The notes: generated by a model not told the origin, from the sequence alone. Positions 1 to 12,702 are shown, counted from the first letter of the stretch. The stretch: 64,000 nt of DNA from Eriocheir sinensis (GCF_024679095.1 NC_066518.1:12093857-12157856); one strand, 5' to 3'. Numbers and translations are program-made.

Positions 1-2045
1 ATAAATAGAATCAGACCACACAGACCCCATGGTCCAGACTTGGTGGTCTGTCCTTAAACCTAAGTGATTTTACATTAATCAGAAGACTCCAAAACGTTGC
101 ATTTCTACTCTAGTTGATATTAAGTTGAAGGAAGTGACGGTCGAGCTTATTTTTGAAGGAGTCAATCGTGTTACACTGGACCACTGACGGTGGAAGCTTA
201 TTCCATTCTCGCACTACAACGTTGGTGAAGAAAAATTTGGTGCAGTCTGAATTTACTTGTCTACATCTGAGTTTTACGCCATTGTTCCTCGTGCGCAAAG
301 TGTCATCGATCATAAACAATGTTGATCAGTCTACATTCGTGAAACCATTAAGTATTTTAAAAGATTCGATCAGTTTTCCTCGGAGGCGACGTTTCAAGAG
401 AGAACATGTTAAGGTAGAAAGCCTTTCTTCGTAGGATTTGTTGCGCAAGGAAGGGATCATTTCGTTGCCCGACGCTGAACACCTTCTAATTTAGCAATAT
501 CCTTTGCATGGTGGGGAGACCAAAACTGTACCGCATATTCCAAGTGGGGTCTGACTAAACTGTTGTAGAGCGGGAGTATTACATCTTTATTCTTGAATAC
601 AAAGTTTCTTGTAATGAAGCCCAACATTGTGTTGGCTTGATTTGCTGCATCGATGCATTGCTGTGAGAATTTGAGGTTTGACGCGATTTTGACCCCAAGT
701 CTTTGACGCATTGAACGCTTTTGAGTTTAACGCCGCGTATTTCGTATTCGAACTTCTGAGTTCTCGTTCCAACTTGATGGACCTGGCACTTGTCTACGTT
801 AACGGGCATCTCCCATCTATCCGACCAAGTTGAAATTTTGTGCAAATCCTCTTGGAGGCTTTGCCTGTCTTCGTCAGTGAGAACCGAGTTGCCAATCTTT
901 GTGTCGTCTGCAAATTTACTAATGCGGTTATTGAGTCCAACATCCACGTCGTTGATGTAAATAATGAAGAGCACTGGGCCAAGGACCGAGCCCTGAGGGA
1001 CGCCACTAGTGACAGGCGCCCACTCTGAGTTAAATCCGTCGATCACTACTCTTGTTGTCTGTTGCTCAACCAATTCGTGATCCATTGGTTTACTTGACCG
1101 TCAATACCTATTTGCTTTAATTTGTAAAGTAATTTATGATGCGGGACTTTATCAAACGCTTTCTGAAATCAAGATAGACTACGTCCAGTGATTTGGTTAC
1201 GTCATAAACAGTGAAGAGGTCGTTATAAAAGGTTAATAGGTTTGATAGGCAGGATCTTTTGTTTCGGAAGCCATGTTGTGAGTCCCCAATCAATGAGTGG
1301 CTTTCAAGGTAATTCACAATTTTGTCTCTAATTATGCCCTCAAGTAGCTTACCTACAACCGAAGTTAGACTAATGGGCCTGTAATTACCTGGTACTTTTT
1401 GTCTCCTTTCTTGAAAATCGGTGTCACGTTAGCCTTTTTCCAATCTGAAGGACGATGCCTTGTCGCAAGGACATATTGAATACGGTTGTGAGGGAGGAGA
1501 GTATTTCGCTCTTTGTTTCTTTCAGCAGAGTTGGATATACTTTGTCAGGTCCAGGACTTTTATTTGTTTTAAGTGAATGGAGAGCTTTAAGGACTTCATC
1601 GGTTGTTATTTCAAAATTAGGCAATGCATGCTCGAGATTTACAATAGTACTGGTGTTGGTGGTAGCGAGAGGAAGACTGTTAGTATTAAACACCGAGGAA
1701 AAGTAATTGTTTAAGAGGTTTGCAATGTGTTGGCTGTCAGTCACTAGTGCACCGTCGCTGTTTGTTAAAGGTCCAATACCACTTTTGATCGCCTTTCTGT
1801 TGTTTATGTAACTGAAGAAAGATTTCGGATTATTTTTACAGTTGGCTGCAATATTTTCTTCGTATCTACGCTTTGCCTGACCTACTAGTCTTTTTACTCG
1901 TCGCCTGGCATCATTATAAAGTCTAATGTTTTCGGGCGTGCTTTGTTCTTTCTTTAACCTGTAAAACAATTTTCTCTCATTGACTGATTGTTTAATTTCG
2001 CTATTAAACCACGGTGGGCTTTTATTAGTGTTAATTCGCTTCTCG

Positions 2046-2050
<5 letters not shown>
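1..2050 (-). mobile_element. LINE A: 5'-truncated CR1/L2/Jockey-like non-LTR retrotransposon
   Basis: Read on the minus strand, this segment runs from the linker upstream of reverse transcriptase, through the RT domain and C-terminal region, into a 3' UTR that reaches the left edge of the window. RT signatures appear in the right order: KSPGPDK, QHGFR, YLDF, GVPQGSVLGP and FADD, ending with a C-terminal EWNKLPPSV motif. No endonuclease is present. The 5' end stops against the GA repeat at 2051, so the copy is 5'-truncated, as is usual for target-primed insertion. The 3' terminus lies outside the window. Family assignment within the CR1/L2/Jockey group is uncertain. Confidence 0.88.
111..2046 (-). 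pseudogene. Decayed ORF2 (reverse transcriptase) of LINE A
   Basis: The protein would be the RNA-dependent DNA polymerase that copies the element RNA at a nicked target. The pieces are: linker and RT motif 0/1 at 1424-2040; fingers and motif A at 1117-1317 (YLDF, catalytic Asp kept); motifs B and C at 579-1085 (PQGSVLG, then FADD, catalytic Asp pair kept); thumb region at 457-711 with RPHLEYA; and the C-terminal tail at 111-319. Breaks seen: a one-base loss near 1452 after a GIV motif, a one-base loss near 1168 just after motif A, and frame changes near 700 and 320-450. Catalytic residues survive but the frame does not, so this is an inactive copy. There is no RNase H domain. Confidence 0.85.
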
Positions 2051-2119
<69 letters not shown>

Positions 2120-2147
2120 ATATTCCATTTTTTTTGTTTAACTGATG

Positions 2148-2198
<51 letters not shown>

Positions 2199-2222
2199 TT
2201 GCCTTTGGGCGTATATCCTTTA

Positions 2223-2284
<62 letters not shown>
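2051..2284. repeat. Compound microsatellite (GA)n-(GT)n-(CA)n
   Basis: Three dinucleotide runs lie end to end: GA at 2051-2115, GT at 2149-2196 and CA at 2226-2284, separated by about 30 bases each. The GT and CA runs are complementary and could form a hairpin arm of about 48 bp. Open reading frames across it are artefacts of the repeat. Confidence 0.97.
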
Positions 2285-2286
<2 letters not shown>

Positions 2287-2319
2287 CATATTCTCCGTGA
2301 TACAGGTGACACATTTCTC

Positions 2320-3230
2320 TCTTGCTTCCCTCCCCCCCTCCTCTTCCTCCTCCTCCTCCTCCTCCTCCTCCTCTCTTATCTTTTTTTAGTCTTCCTCCTC
2401 CTCTTCCTCTTCCCTTCTTGCCTTTACTCTTAAAATTTTATGGCCTTCTGTTGTCTCTTCTCTGCTCCTCTCTCCTCTTCTCTCCTCTCTCCTCTTCCTT
2501 CATTTCACTTTTTTTCCTCTAATTTTTCTCTTGTATATATGTTTTCATTGTATTTTCTGCTTGTTGTCATCGTTCGCTTCCCTTCTTCTCTTTCCTCTCT
2601 TCTTCTCTCTACGCGCTTCCTATTCTATTTATTTTCTTCATCTCTTCACCTTTCATTTTCACTCCTCAACTTACTCTTCTTTCCGCTCTTTAACTTTTTT
2701 TTACCTCACTTTTCTCCTGCTTCTCTTTTTTTCCTCATTTTTTTTTATCTCTACGTTTCTTCTATCTTAATTTCCTTACTTCATTTCACCTTTGCTTCTT
2801 TCTCCTTTACGGTTATATATTTTCCTCTTGCTCATCTCCTCTTCTCCACATTCTTTCGTTTGTCTTCTTCCTTATCTAATCTCCCACCTGCTCCCTTCTC
2901 TTCCATTATTTCTTTCTTCCCTCCGTTCTCTCTTCTACACCCTTTTCTTATGTCTCCTGCACTTTCCTTCCCTTACCTCCAACCTCTCATCTCGTCCTCT
3001 CCTCTTCCTCCGTTTTCCTTCCTCATCCTATTCTCACCTTCTCCCTTCTCTTCCAATACCTCTTCCTCTATTTTATTTCCTCTTATATCTCCTGCACTTT
3101 CCTGACCTTATCCCCTCCTTCTCCTTTCCGCCTCTTGTCTCTCATCCTCCTCTCCTGACTTCCTACTGTCCTCTTCCGTGTCTCTTCCTCCTATTTCCAT
3201 CTTTTCCCGGGAGGGCGTGAGGGGAGGACT
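2320..3230. repeat. Long polypyrimidine tract with a TCC microsatellite and a ~145-bp duplication
   Basis: About 900 bases are almost entirely C and T on the plus strand. A (TCC)n run occupies roughly 2341-2374. Inside the tract, 2884-2970 resembles 3034-3110: CTCCCTTCTC occurs at 2891 and 3041, and CTCCTGCACTTTCC recurs 138 bases apart. Long reading frames here are compositional and not genes. Confidence 0.85.
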
Positions 3231-3329
3231 TCCAGGTAATGAGGGTCGCGGGGCTCTGTGAGGGACACACACGAGGCGCCGCGATTCCAGGAAGAGCGCT
3301 GGACGGGCCTCGGGGTTCGCTTTTGGTCT

Positions 3330-3880
3330 CTGTGTCTCTTGCTTGCTCTGGCTGCTCATCGGGTCTTCCTTTCCTGCAGGCTTGGTAGAGTGAATGGAGG
3401 ATAGCTTGCTCATTTTACTTTTTCTTTTTTGGGGGGGGGTTTCGTGGGAGAGATGGAGACGTCTCAAAACCGATTTTTTAAATATTTGTTGTTGTGATTT
3501 CAATTGCTCTTACTCTTCTTCGGGTTCTCCTTTCCTGCAGTTTGGGGTAGAGTGAATACATTTTAGCTTGCTCATTTTTTTTTTTCTAGTGTTCATGGGA
3601 GAGCTGGACACGCTTCAGGACCCCCTTTTTTTATTGCTGTGACTTTGATTGCTCTTGCTCTTCATCGGGTTCTCACTTCTTGCAGACTTGGGTAGAGTGG
3701 ATACGTAGTAGCTTGATCTTCTTTTTTTCTATAGTATTTATGGGAGAGCTGGACACGCCTCGATACCAAGTTCGTATTTCTTTGCCTTTGCTCTCCTTTC
3801 TCTCTCCGTTTATAACCTTATCAGGTCGTCACATCCTGTAGGTTGGGATAGAGTAACTAAGAGGGTCATACATCTATAGT
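3330..3880. repeat. Degenerate tandem array, unit ~155 bp, about 4 copies
   Basis: An anchor (TCGGGTYCTC, then CTGCAG-like, then a TAGAGTGA motif) recurs near 3359, 3520, 3665 and 3821, at spacings of 161, 145 and 156. A second anchor, GGGAGAGCTGGACACGC or a close variant, recurs near 3449, 3598 and 3740. Copies are diverged by substitutions and short indels. The array ends just before the TTAGG tract. Confidence 0.8.
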
Positions 3881-3910
3881 CAACCTTTACCCAAACCAAC
3901 AGGAAGCGAG

Positions 3911-4078
3911 GGTCGGGTAGGGTAGGTTAGGTTAGGTTAGGTTAGGTTAGGGTAGGGTAGGGTAGGGTAGGTTAGGTTAGGTTAGGTTAGGTTAGGTTAG
4001 GTTAGGTTAGGTTAGGTTAGGGTAGGGTAGGTTAGGTTAGGGTAGGTTAGGTTAGGTTAGGGTGGGGTAGGGTCGGGT
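3911..4078 (+). repeat. Interstitial telomere-like (TTAGG)n tract
   Basis: About 168 bases are built from GGTTA/GTTAG pentamers with frequent GGTAG variants. TTAGG is the established arthropod telomere unit, including in decapods. The tract is embedded in ordinary sequence on both sides, so it is interstitial and not a chromosome end. The TTAGG strand is the plus strand. Confidence 0.92.
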
Positions 4079-4194
4079 CTCTTTGTATGAGGCTACAAGG
4101 ACAGGTCGCTTTATTAATGTGTTCAGGTAGAGGAAAGTCTGACTGGACGGGATGACGCTTCGCTCCTACCTCCGCCATACTCTTATTAAAATGT

Positions 4195-5475
4195 GATGTA
4201 GTTCCGTGAATATACGATTTATTTGTGTTATGATAACGTTGTGCTGTGAATGACGGTCATGTGAAGAGTAATAATGACGGGATGGTAACGTTTGTATTTA
4301 AGAGCAGAAACAGTGTGAGAGTGAGAGGACATTTGTATACGATTTCCTTGTGTTATTTTACGCTATACTGCGCTTTTAGATGGAAGGGAAAACGACAATA
4401 TCAGGATAATTAATGAAATGGAGACGTGTGTGCTTAGAGTGTCAACTGTATTGCGTTTTCCATTTGTCATATTACGCTTTATTACGAGTGAGCTAGCTGG
4501 AAGTACAATTATGACGACGCGGACATGTTTTTAAATATAAAGACACAGAGAGAGACAGAGATGGAGGGAGATGGGAAGAATGACATTGTATACATTTTCA
4601 TTTGTTATGTTTTATTATGGATCAGAGAGCTGGGAAAAAAATAGTGAAGACATAGAGACGTTTGTACATATGAAGACAGAGATAGAGGGAAATGGGAAGA
4701 ATGACACCTGTTTAAGTTTCCCATTAGTTTCAATACACTTTATTTTACCGATATTGCTGTGAAAATAATTATAAATGACATGGGGACGGTTGAACATGAT
4801 AAATACGGAAAAAGACAGCTAGAGACAGAGAGCGACAAAGAGATAGAGTTAAATGCGTGGAATGACATCTAATACTCTTCGTTTAGAATTAGATAACTAG
4901 GAGAACAATTATAATGACATTGGGAGGTTAGGGTATAAAGAAACAAAATCAGAGAGAAAGAGATAGAGAAGAAAATTAAAAGAATAACATCTATATACGT
5001 TTCTCTAATACGTTTTGTTTAGAATTAGATAACTAGGAAAACAACTAGAATGACATTGGGAGGTTAGGGCATAAAGAAACAAAATCAGAGAGAAAGAGGG
5101 AGAGAAGAAAATTAAAAAGAATAACATCTGTATACGTTTCCATGGGTTCTAATACGCTTTGTTTAGAATTAGATAACTAGGAAAACAATTATTATGACAT
5201 TTGAACCTCTGTGCATAAAGAAACAAAGACAGAGAAAGAGGGAGAGAAGAAAATTAAAAAAAGAATAAGATCTGTATACGTTTCCATGGGTTCTAATACG
5301 CTTTGTCTAGAATTAGATAACTAGGAAAACAATTATTATGACATTTGAGCCTCTGTGCATAAAGAAACAAAGAGTCTAGAATTAGATAACTAGGAAAACA
5401 ATTATTATGACATTTGAGCCCTCTAAAGAAAAAAAGAAAAGACAGAAAGAACCTCTGTGCACAAAGAGACAAAGA
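4195..5475. repeat. Degenerate minisatellite, unit ~110-157 bp, about 9-10 copies
   Basis: A core resembling GTATACGTTTCC followed by a TTCTAATACGCTTTG-like segment recurs near 4211, 4336, 4448, 4587, 4709, 4866, 4990, 5127 and 5271. The linked segment AGAATTAGATAACTAGGA occurs at 4885, 5021, 5165, 5309 and 5378. The rightmost units are nearly identical, while the left ones are recognisable only by their order of motifs. The last spacing is only 69 bases, a partial unit. Confidence 0.85.
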
Positions 5476-5869
5476 CAGATGTGAAGGGGAAGGGGAAGAG
5501 CAGCGAGGAGAAGGCACGTTCGCCGGATTGATTTTCCCCTCGCGTTCCCTCGCCCCGTGTTTGGCCTCGTATTAGGATGTTGAGAGATTTATTTTTAAGT
5601 CGTCAGGGAGATTATATTCGTTTATCGCTAATTCCGGTCTTACTGATTTTTTTCTCGTTTTTGCTTGTATTTGTGATTTTGGGTAGTTGATCTGGTTGTT
5701 ATTTTTTTTTCTTTCTCTTTCTCTTTATTCCGTTGTTCATCCATTCGCCGTTTTTTTTTTTTATCTATTTATCTACTTCTGTCTACCTTTGTCTATGTAT
5801 CTGTCTCGTTATCTATCAGTCATCTTTATCTTCGCTTGTCTATATATAAAGACTTATTTATCTATCTAT

Positions 5870-6150
5870 CTATCTTCCTTCCTTTCTCCCTTCCTTCCTT
5901 CCTTCCTTCCATCCTTCCTCCCTTCCTTCCTTCCTTCCTTCCTTCCCTCCTTCCATCCTTCCTTCCTTCCTTCCATCCTTCCTTCCTTCCTTCCTTCCTT
6001 CCTTCCATCCATCCTTCCTTCCTTCCTTCCTTCCTTCCTTCCTTCCTTCCTTCCTTCCTCCCTCCCTCCTTCCCTACCTACCTACCTACCTACCTCCCAA
6101 CCTCCCTACCTACCTATCAACCCTCCCACCCACCCACTCACCCACTTATG
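5870..6150. repeat. (TTCC)n / (CCTA)n / (CCAC)n tetranucleotide repeat
   Basis: An imperfect TTCC run spans about 5873-6060, with CATCC and CTCCC variants. It grades into CCTA repeats (about 6072-6120) and CCAC/CCAT-like units to 6150. The proline/serine/leucine-rich reading frames across it are repeat artefacts. Confidence 0.93.
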
Positions 6151-6154
6151 TCTA

Positions 6155-6670
6155 CCTAACCTATACCTCCCCTGCTTAACCCCCCTACCTCCTTACCTCC
6201 CTCCCTTCCCATCAAATAATAATAAAAACAATAATGATAATGATGCGTAAATAATTTGACTGATATTGGATGAAAAAAAAGTTGCGTGCGGAAGAATAAT
6301 TTACGAGTCGTTTGGCCGCGCACTGAAGCTGAAAAAACAACAACCCCCGCTTCTGACACAACGAAATAGCATGACGCTGTTTTATATCGGCGGCGGCGCT
6401 CTTTTAGTTTACACGAAAAGTACAACGTAATAGAATGGGGCTCCATGACCTGCGGAAATTTATTAGATTAATGAAATTAAGTTCGGCCGAGCATACCTAT
6501 TGGCCCCCCCTTACCCTCCTCCTCTTCCCCTTCCTCCTCCTACTAGTCCCCTTTCAATAGGTGTGTGGGAAGTTATGATCCGGGAAGAGAGGGATTGAAT
6601 GGGGAGATTGAGGAGAGATTGGGGATGAGGGAAGAGGAGGAGGCGGAGGAGGAAGAGGAAAAGAGGGGAT
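6155..6670. other. Anonymous AT-rich and purine-rich sequence
   Basis: No gene, repeat family or RNA was recognised. The interval moves from a C-rich tail of the preceding microsatellite to ordinary sequence (6240-6480) and then to G/A-rich sequence. Confidence 0.5.
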
Positions 6671-7035
6671 ATGGATGCTAGTAATGATATTTAGAAGAAG
6701 AAAAAGAACGAGGAGTAAATTAGAGCGAAGAGGAAGAGAAAGAGGGAAATAAGAGAAGAGGAGACTATAGGAGAGGAGAGAAGACTATAGTAGAGCAGAG
6801 TAGAGAAGGGAGAAGAAGAGAGAAGAGAAAAAAGAAAGCAAATAAAAAAGAAAGGAAATAAGAGAAAAAAATAAGAAAAGCAAAGCAAAGGAAAGAAAAC
6901 GAAAGACAAAGAAAATCGAAAAAAAAGAAATAAAGAAAAGAAAAAAAAAAGGGAAGGAGGGAAGGATGAACAACCGGCTAGTAACAATAGTGATGATAAA
7001 AATATAATAATAAAAAAAAAAATGAACGAGAGGTA
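6670..7035. repeat. Purine-rich minisatellite, left block
   Basis: A GCTAGTAATGATA-like motif followed by AGAAGAAGAAAAAGAACGAG occurs near 6675. A diverged copy lies near 6980 (GGCTAGTAAC..., then ATGAACGAGAG). These match the units of the array at 7440-8070. The rest is GAA/GAG-rich purine sequence. Confidence 0.6.
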
Positions 7036-7330
7036 GATGAGAATTCGCGTGAGTGAGTACAGGTGCGAAACAGGGCAGGTAAATACGATCATTCATAAGA
7101 GTTGATGAATTTCCGGGATTGATGTAATAAGGCCTTTTTTTTTACACGTATATTTTTGAGTGAAAGGAGTGAAATGTTGGCAGCCGCGTCCGGAGTGAGA
7201 TTAATGTGCCGTGATTCTTTTGTTTATGAAATTTTCTGTCATCGTTGTGTAGTTAGTGCTTGAAGTGTATGTGTGTGTGTGTGGGTGGGTAGAAGAGGTA
7301 GGAAGAAGGGAGAGAGAGGATGGGTATGGC

Positions 7331-8070
<740 letters not shown>

Positions 8071-8164
8071 AAAGGAGGTCAGCTGTATAGTGAGGAGAAG
8101 TGTACTTTCCTCCGTAACGAATTATCACCACTTGTTATTTTTACTGCTGCTGTGTCATTCCTGG

Positions 8165-8425
8165 TAATGGGGCGGCGGCTGGGCGGGGAAGGGGCGGGAA
8201 GGGACTGGGAAGGTTGGGGGAAAGGGGCAGCGGTGTGGCGGGGAAGGGGAGGAGACTTGCGGGGAAGGGATGGGAATGGGAGGGGAAGGAAGGGGAAGGG
8301 GCGGGGAAGGGTGGGAAAGGAGGGGGTGAAGGAGGGGGACTGTGCTGGGAAGGGGCGGGGAAAGGGCGCCATTTAGGGAGGGAAGAGGAATGAAGAGGGT
8401 GGGGGGAGGGGGTCGGTGCTCCCCT
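8165..8425 (+). repeat. G-rich GGGGAAGG repeat block with G-quadruplex potential
   Basis: The plus strand has dozens of GGGG or GGG runs separated by short A/C/T spacers, chiefly GGGGAAGG, GGGGCGGG and GGGAAGGG. Runs of four closely spaced G-tracts satisfy the usual quadruplex pattern many times over. No gene was recognised. Confidence 0.85.
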
Positions 8426-8470
8426 CGCTTGGTTTTCCCGGGTAATGAACTATTTATCACCGTATCATCA

Positions 8471-8535
8471 GTGCCACCACCGCCACCACCATTACCACCA
8501 TCACCACCACCACCATCACCACCATCACCATCGCC
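8471..8535. repeat. Imperfect (CAC/CAT)n trinucleotide repeat
   Basis: The run consists of CCACCA, CATCAC and CCGCCA triplets and then passes into CATCAT/TTATTATC-like sequence. Confidence 0.85.
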
Positions 8536-8799
8536 ACTATTTTCATTATCATCACCACTCCATCATCATTATCACCCTCATTATTTGTTATCATTATATT
8601 CATCATTGACGGTAGTAATTAATTGTGTATTATTTTTCTCTATTCATTATTTATATTGTGCCCGTGATTAATTTGTTTATTGTTTTTTTTTCCGTCTCCT
8701 CGGCCGCCACCGTCATTATTGTAAGCTCCATCATTATTGATAAAAATTCATTAACGATATATCATTTTTCAAGCTTTTTATATTCATTGCTAACCTTAC

Positions 8800-9235
8800 T
8801 TTACTTTCTACGTCTACCTTATTTACCAACCTTCTTGCATGAATTTACCTCCTTGCATGACCTTGTTGACTAATGCTATCTTATTATTCAAGCTATATAC
8901 TCATTGTTTACTTCTTGACTAATATACTGATCTAACTTCTCCGTCTATCTTATTTACCTCCTTGCTTGGCTTCGTAGACTAATTTACTGGCTGTTACTTT
9001 GTCTTCTATCCTATCTTTACCTCCTTGCATGACCTCGTTCACTAATCTCCTCATTTTACTTTTCCGTCTATTTCATTTACCTTTTTGCTTTGACTCGATG
9101 ACTGATTTACTTCCTTTACTTCCACCGTCTTGTTTACCTCCTTGCATGTCCTTCCTCGTTGACGGATTTACTGACTTTCCTTCTCCGTCTATCTTATATT
9201 TACCTCCTTTTCTTGGCCTCGTTTTCTGTGCCGGG
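8800..9235. repeat. Degenerate minisatellite, unit ~60 bp, ~7 copies
   Basis: TTTACCTCCTTGCATG followed by CCTCGTTGACTAATTTACT and TTCTCCGTCTATCTTA recurs with anchors at about 8822, 8844, 8953, 9016, 9076, 9133 and 9199. Spacing is 57-66 bases where the copies are clear. A diverged unit lies between 8844 and 8953. Confidence 0.85.
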
Positions 9236-9428
9236 GATCCTTGACCTGACACCTGACAACCGCCGGCGTGTGTGTGTGTGTGGGTGGGTTGAAGAAGAGC
9301 GGTGGAGTGCGGAAGATGCGGAAGTGGACACGGTAGAGAGGGAGCAGTAATTATTATCCTCGACTTGTTTGTCATGTCTTGTGGGTGATGTTTTTATCCG
9401 GTAAGAAGAGGCAGATGAAAGAATAAAC

Positions 9429-9626
9429 AACAGCAACAACAACAACAACAACAATGAAATAATTCCCCCCACATGCTGTCCGTATAAAGAAAACAGGATT
9501 AACAGAAAATAAGTATTAAATTTGGCATAGAGGGTCTTAAGATGAAAATAATACGAAACTGAATGTGGTGAAGTCATAGGAAAACGGTAAAACAATGTAA
9601 GGAGACCGTTCCAGGGACTTTCAGGG

Positions 9627-9676
<50 letters not shown>

Positions 9677-9849
9677 AAGGAGAGGAGTAAAATCCCCATA
9701 CCCCTTTTGGTATTAGTGGTATTATTGCGATGGTAGTAGTAGTAGTGGTGGTGGTGGTGGTGGTGGTGATAGTGAGAGCTAATGCTTCACGTCTTAAGCC
9801 CTCGAGATTGCTCCTGCTGGTGGTGGTGGTGGTGGTGGTGGTGGTGGAG
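9429..9849. repeat. Cluster of short microsatellites: (CAA)n, (GA)n and two (GGT)n
   Basis: CAA repeats occupy about 9429-9453, a GA run 9630-9673, TAG/GGT repeats 9733-9769 and GGT repeats 9817-9849. Between the last two is a 45-base unique spacer. Confidence 0.92.
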
Positions 9850-10116
9850 GTCGCTTTTAATTCATCGGCCATTTCCGGAGCGCTGACTAATTGCCTCAGC
9901 GGAATGGCGATTTTTCTCCCTCCGCCGCACTGAGACCGGCCCCCAGCCTGCTTTACCTGGCTTAATTATGGCCGAGGGGTACACCTGCACGACCCCCTCC
10001 CCCCCCCCTGAAGCCCCGCCTCGCCGCCCCCGAAGCCCCGCCTGGGCCCGCCTTACCTTGCCTCCCATTCATTGTTCCGCGACCAAAATATCCGACTTTT
10101 ACTTCTGCATCCTTCA

Positions 10117-10118
<2 letters not shown>

Positions 10119-10162
<44 letters not shown>

Positions 10163-10237
10163 TTTATTTGCCTGTTTAGTTGTATTAATGTTGATTGTTT
10201 GGTTAGGAAGGTCTTAAAGATGCAGTATAGTTCGCCT

Positions 10238-10303
<66 letters not shown>
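10119..10303. repeat. (TC)n and (GT)n microsatellites
   Basis: TC run at 10119-10159 and GT run at 10241-10303, separated by about 80 bases of unique sequence. Confidence 0.96.
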
Positions 10304-10304
<1 letters not shown>

Positions 10305-10497
10305 AAATCTGACTATTGTTGTATTCCCTGGCTCCCTTTCTTCCTTCCTGGTCAACTCTTTGTGAGCGTCCATCTTCCTCGGCTTTCCTCCTTTATCTCT
10401 CACTTCTTCCCTTGATTAAACAGCGAAGGCGAGTGAAGAGAGAGAGAATGTCCCCTGTCTCTCTCACGACCCTCCTCCTCCTCCCCTTCTTCGTCTC

Positions 10498-10747
10498 TTC
10501 CGTAGAAACACAATGTAGAACAAGAGAAAGTAACATTCATTCCCTTTCCTCTGTCACTCTCTCTACTTCCTCTCCTCCTCCTCCTCCTCCTCCTCCTCCT
10601 CCTCCTCCTTCCTCTCTTCCATAGAAACACACGAGAAAGGGGACGAAAAACAACGCAAAACAAGAAACAGTAACACTCATTTCATTTTCTGTCACCCTCT
10701 CTACTTTTACCCTCCTCCTCCTCCTCCTCCTCCTCCTCCTCCTCCTC
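10498..10747. repeat. ~120-bp tandem duplication with two (TCC)n tracts
   Basis: TTCCGTAGAAACACA at 10498 and TTCCATAGAAACACA at 10618 each lead into an ACAAGAGAAAGTAAC-like segment, a CATTC/CATTTC motif, a CTGTCAC motif and CTCTCTAC. Each copy ends in a TCC microsatellite (10572-10610 and 10717-10747). The duplicated unit thus carries its own microsatellite. Confidence 0.82.
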
Positions 10748-10856
10748 TTTTATTGTCCTTCGTTTTTTTCCTCCTTTCTTTTTCATCCCCGGATACGTTT
10801 ATGCTCAATTTCTCTCATCCTCTCATCTCCTCTCTTATTTTCCCCTTCCCCTCCCC

Positions 10857-10963
<107 letters not shown>

Positions 10964-11499
10964 AGACTCATGATGTGTTTTTTCCCTCTCTCTCTTTCGT
11001 GTGTTGGTGCTTTTTTTTCCTTCCCTCCCTCAAGCTTCCTTTCCCCTCCAAGTCTCCTCTCCCTTCCCTCCCCTCCTCTCCTTCCCCTCTAAAGACTCAT
11101 CCTCTCCCTCCCTCCCTACTCTCCTTTTTCTCCTTCTCTTCCCTCCCCTTTTATCCCCGCTTTCCTATTTCTTTTGTCCCGTGTTCACCTCGATCTTATT
11201 GTCTGATGTGGTGAGACAGAGAGAGGGGGAGAAAAAGAGGGAGGGAGAGGAGGGGGTGTATCGGGGGGTGGGGGTGGGTGGGGGGGTGGCGAGGCAAGAT
11301 GTGTGCTGCTAGTCCTGAAAAATGTCGTTGTCGTAAAGAAACGGACCAACCGATTTGCTTTTATCCTCCCCCGAAATCCAGTCGTTCGCTCTCGATCCCG
11401 ATTGGTCGCTATTAATGCCGGGACTTTCGGGCAGACAGGTTTTCCTCATCGCTGTGATCTGCGGAGCGGCCGACCGAGGGAAGGGGTGGGAGGGGGAAT

Positions 11500-11855
11500 G
11501 AGGAAGGGAGAGGGTGATGGTGAGGGTGTGGGAGAGGGAGAGAAGGAAGGGAGAGGAAGACAGAGGAAAAGAAAAGAAAAAAGTAAATAAAAAGAAAGGA
11601 AAAAGGAAAGGAAGAGAAATGAAATGAAATGAAAGGAAAGAGAAGGAAAGAACATAGGGAAAGAAAATGAAAGAAGAAGAGAACAAAAGAAAAGAGAAGA
11701 GAAAGAAGGGAAAATAAAAGTAAGGGAAAGGAACTATAGGTAAAAGAAAAAGAGAGGAAAAGAGAAGAGAAAAGAAACAAAAGGAAAGATATGGAAGGAA
11801 AAGAAGTAAAAGAAAAAGAAGTAAAAAATAAAGAGAGAAAAAAGAAGAGAGAAAA
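11500..11855. repeat. Purine-rich GAAA/GGAAA low-complexity tract
   Basis: About 350 bases of nearly pure A and G on the plus strand, dominated by GAAA, GGAAA and GAGAA. The long minus-strand frame across it is compositional. Confidence 0.85.
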
Positions 11856-12234
11856 AAGGATTCATATGGGTGCCGGTGTAGTAACGGCAAATGAATACGA
11901 GGGTAAAACAACATCAGCAGCCTAAGGGGACAGCGAGGAGCCGAGGGTAAGTGTGTGTTTCTTTTCCATCCCTGACGCGTTACTCTCGCAGCCTCGGCCT
12001 CCGTCTCTCGCCTCCGCCGCCCATAGACCATAGAGCCACGGGCCAACTAGGGGGAGAGGCGCAGTAACACGACCAGCCCAAGAGGGGAAGGGAACGCATA
12101 GCTCTCTTTTGTGGCCGCCTTGAGCCCCGGAAGGGAGGGGATAAAGGGAACGTGGGGGACGGGGTGGAGGGGACGTAGAGGGACAAGACAAGGGAAAATG
12201 GGAATATAGGTAAGCTTCTTTAATGGAGGGCTCA

Positions 12235-12702
<468 letters not shown>

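Noticed and set aside
2149..2284. GT and CA runs as a transposon inverted repeat
   Set aside because: Complementarity is only that of simple dinucleotides, and there is no target duplication or internal element.
3911..4078. True telomere or chromosome end
   Set aside because: Unrelated sequence continues on both sides and the pentamers are degenerate.
11309..12046. 245-codon minus-strand frame
   Set aside because: It spans a purine-rich low-complexity tract read as Phe/Leu/Ser, and the flanking residues show no recognisable domain.
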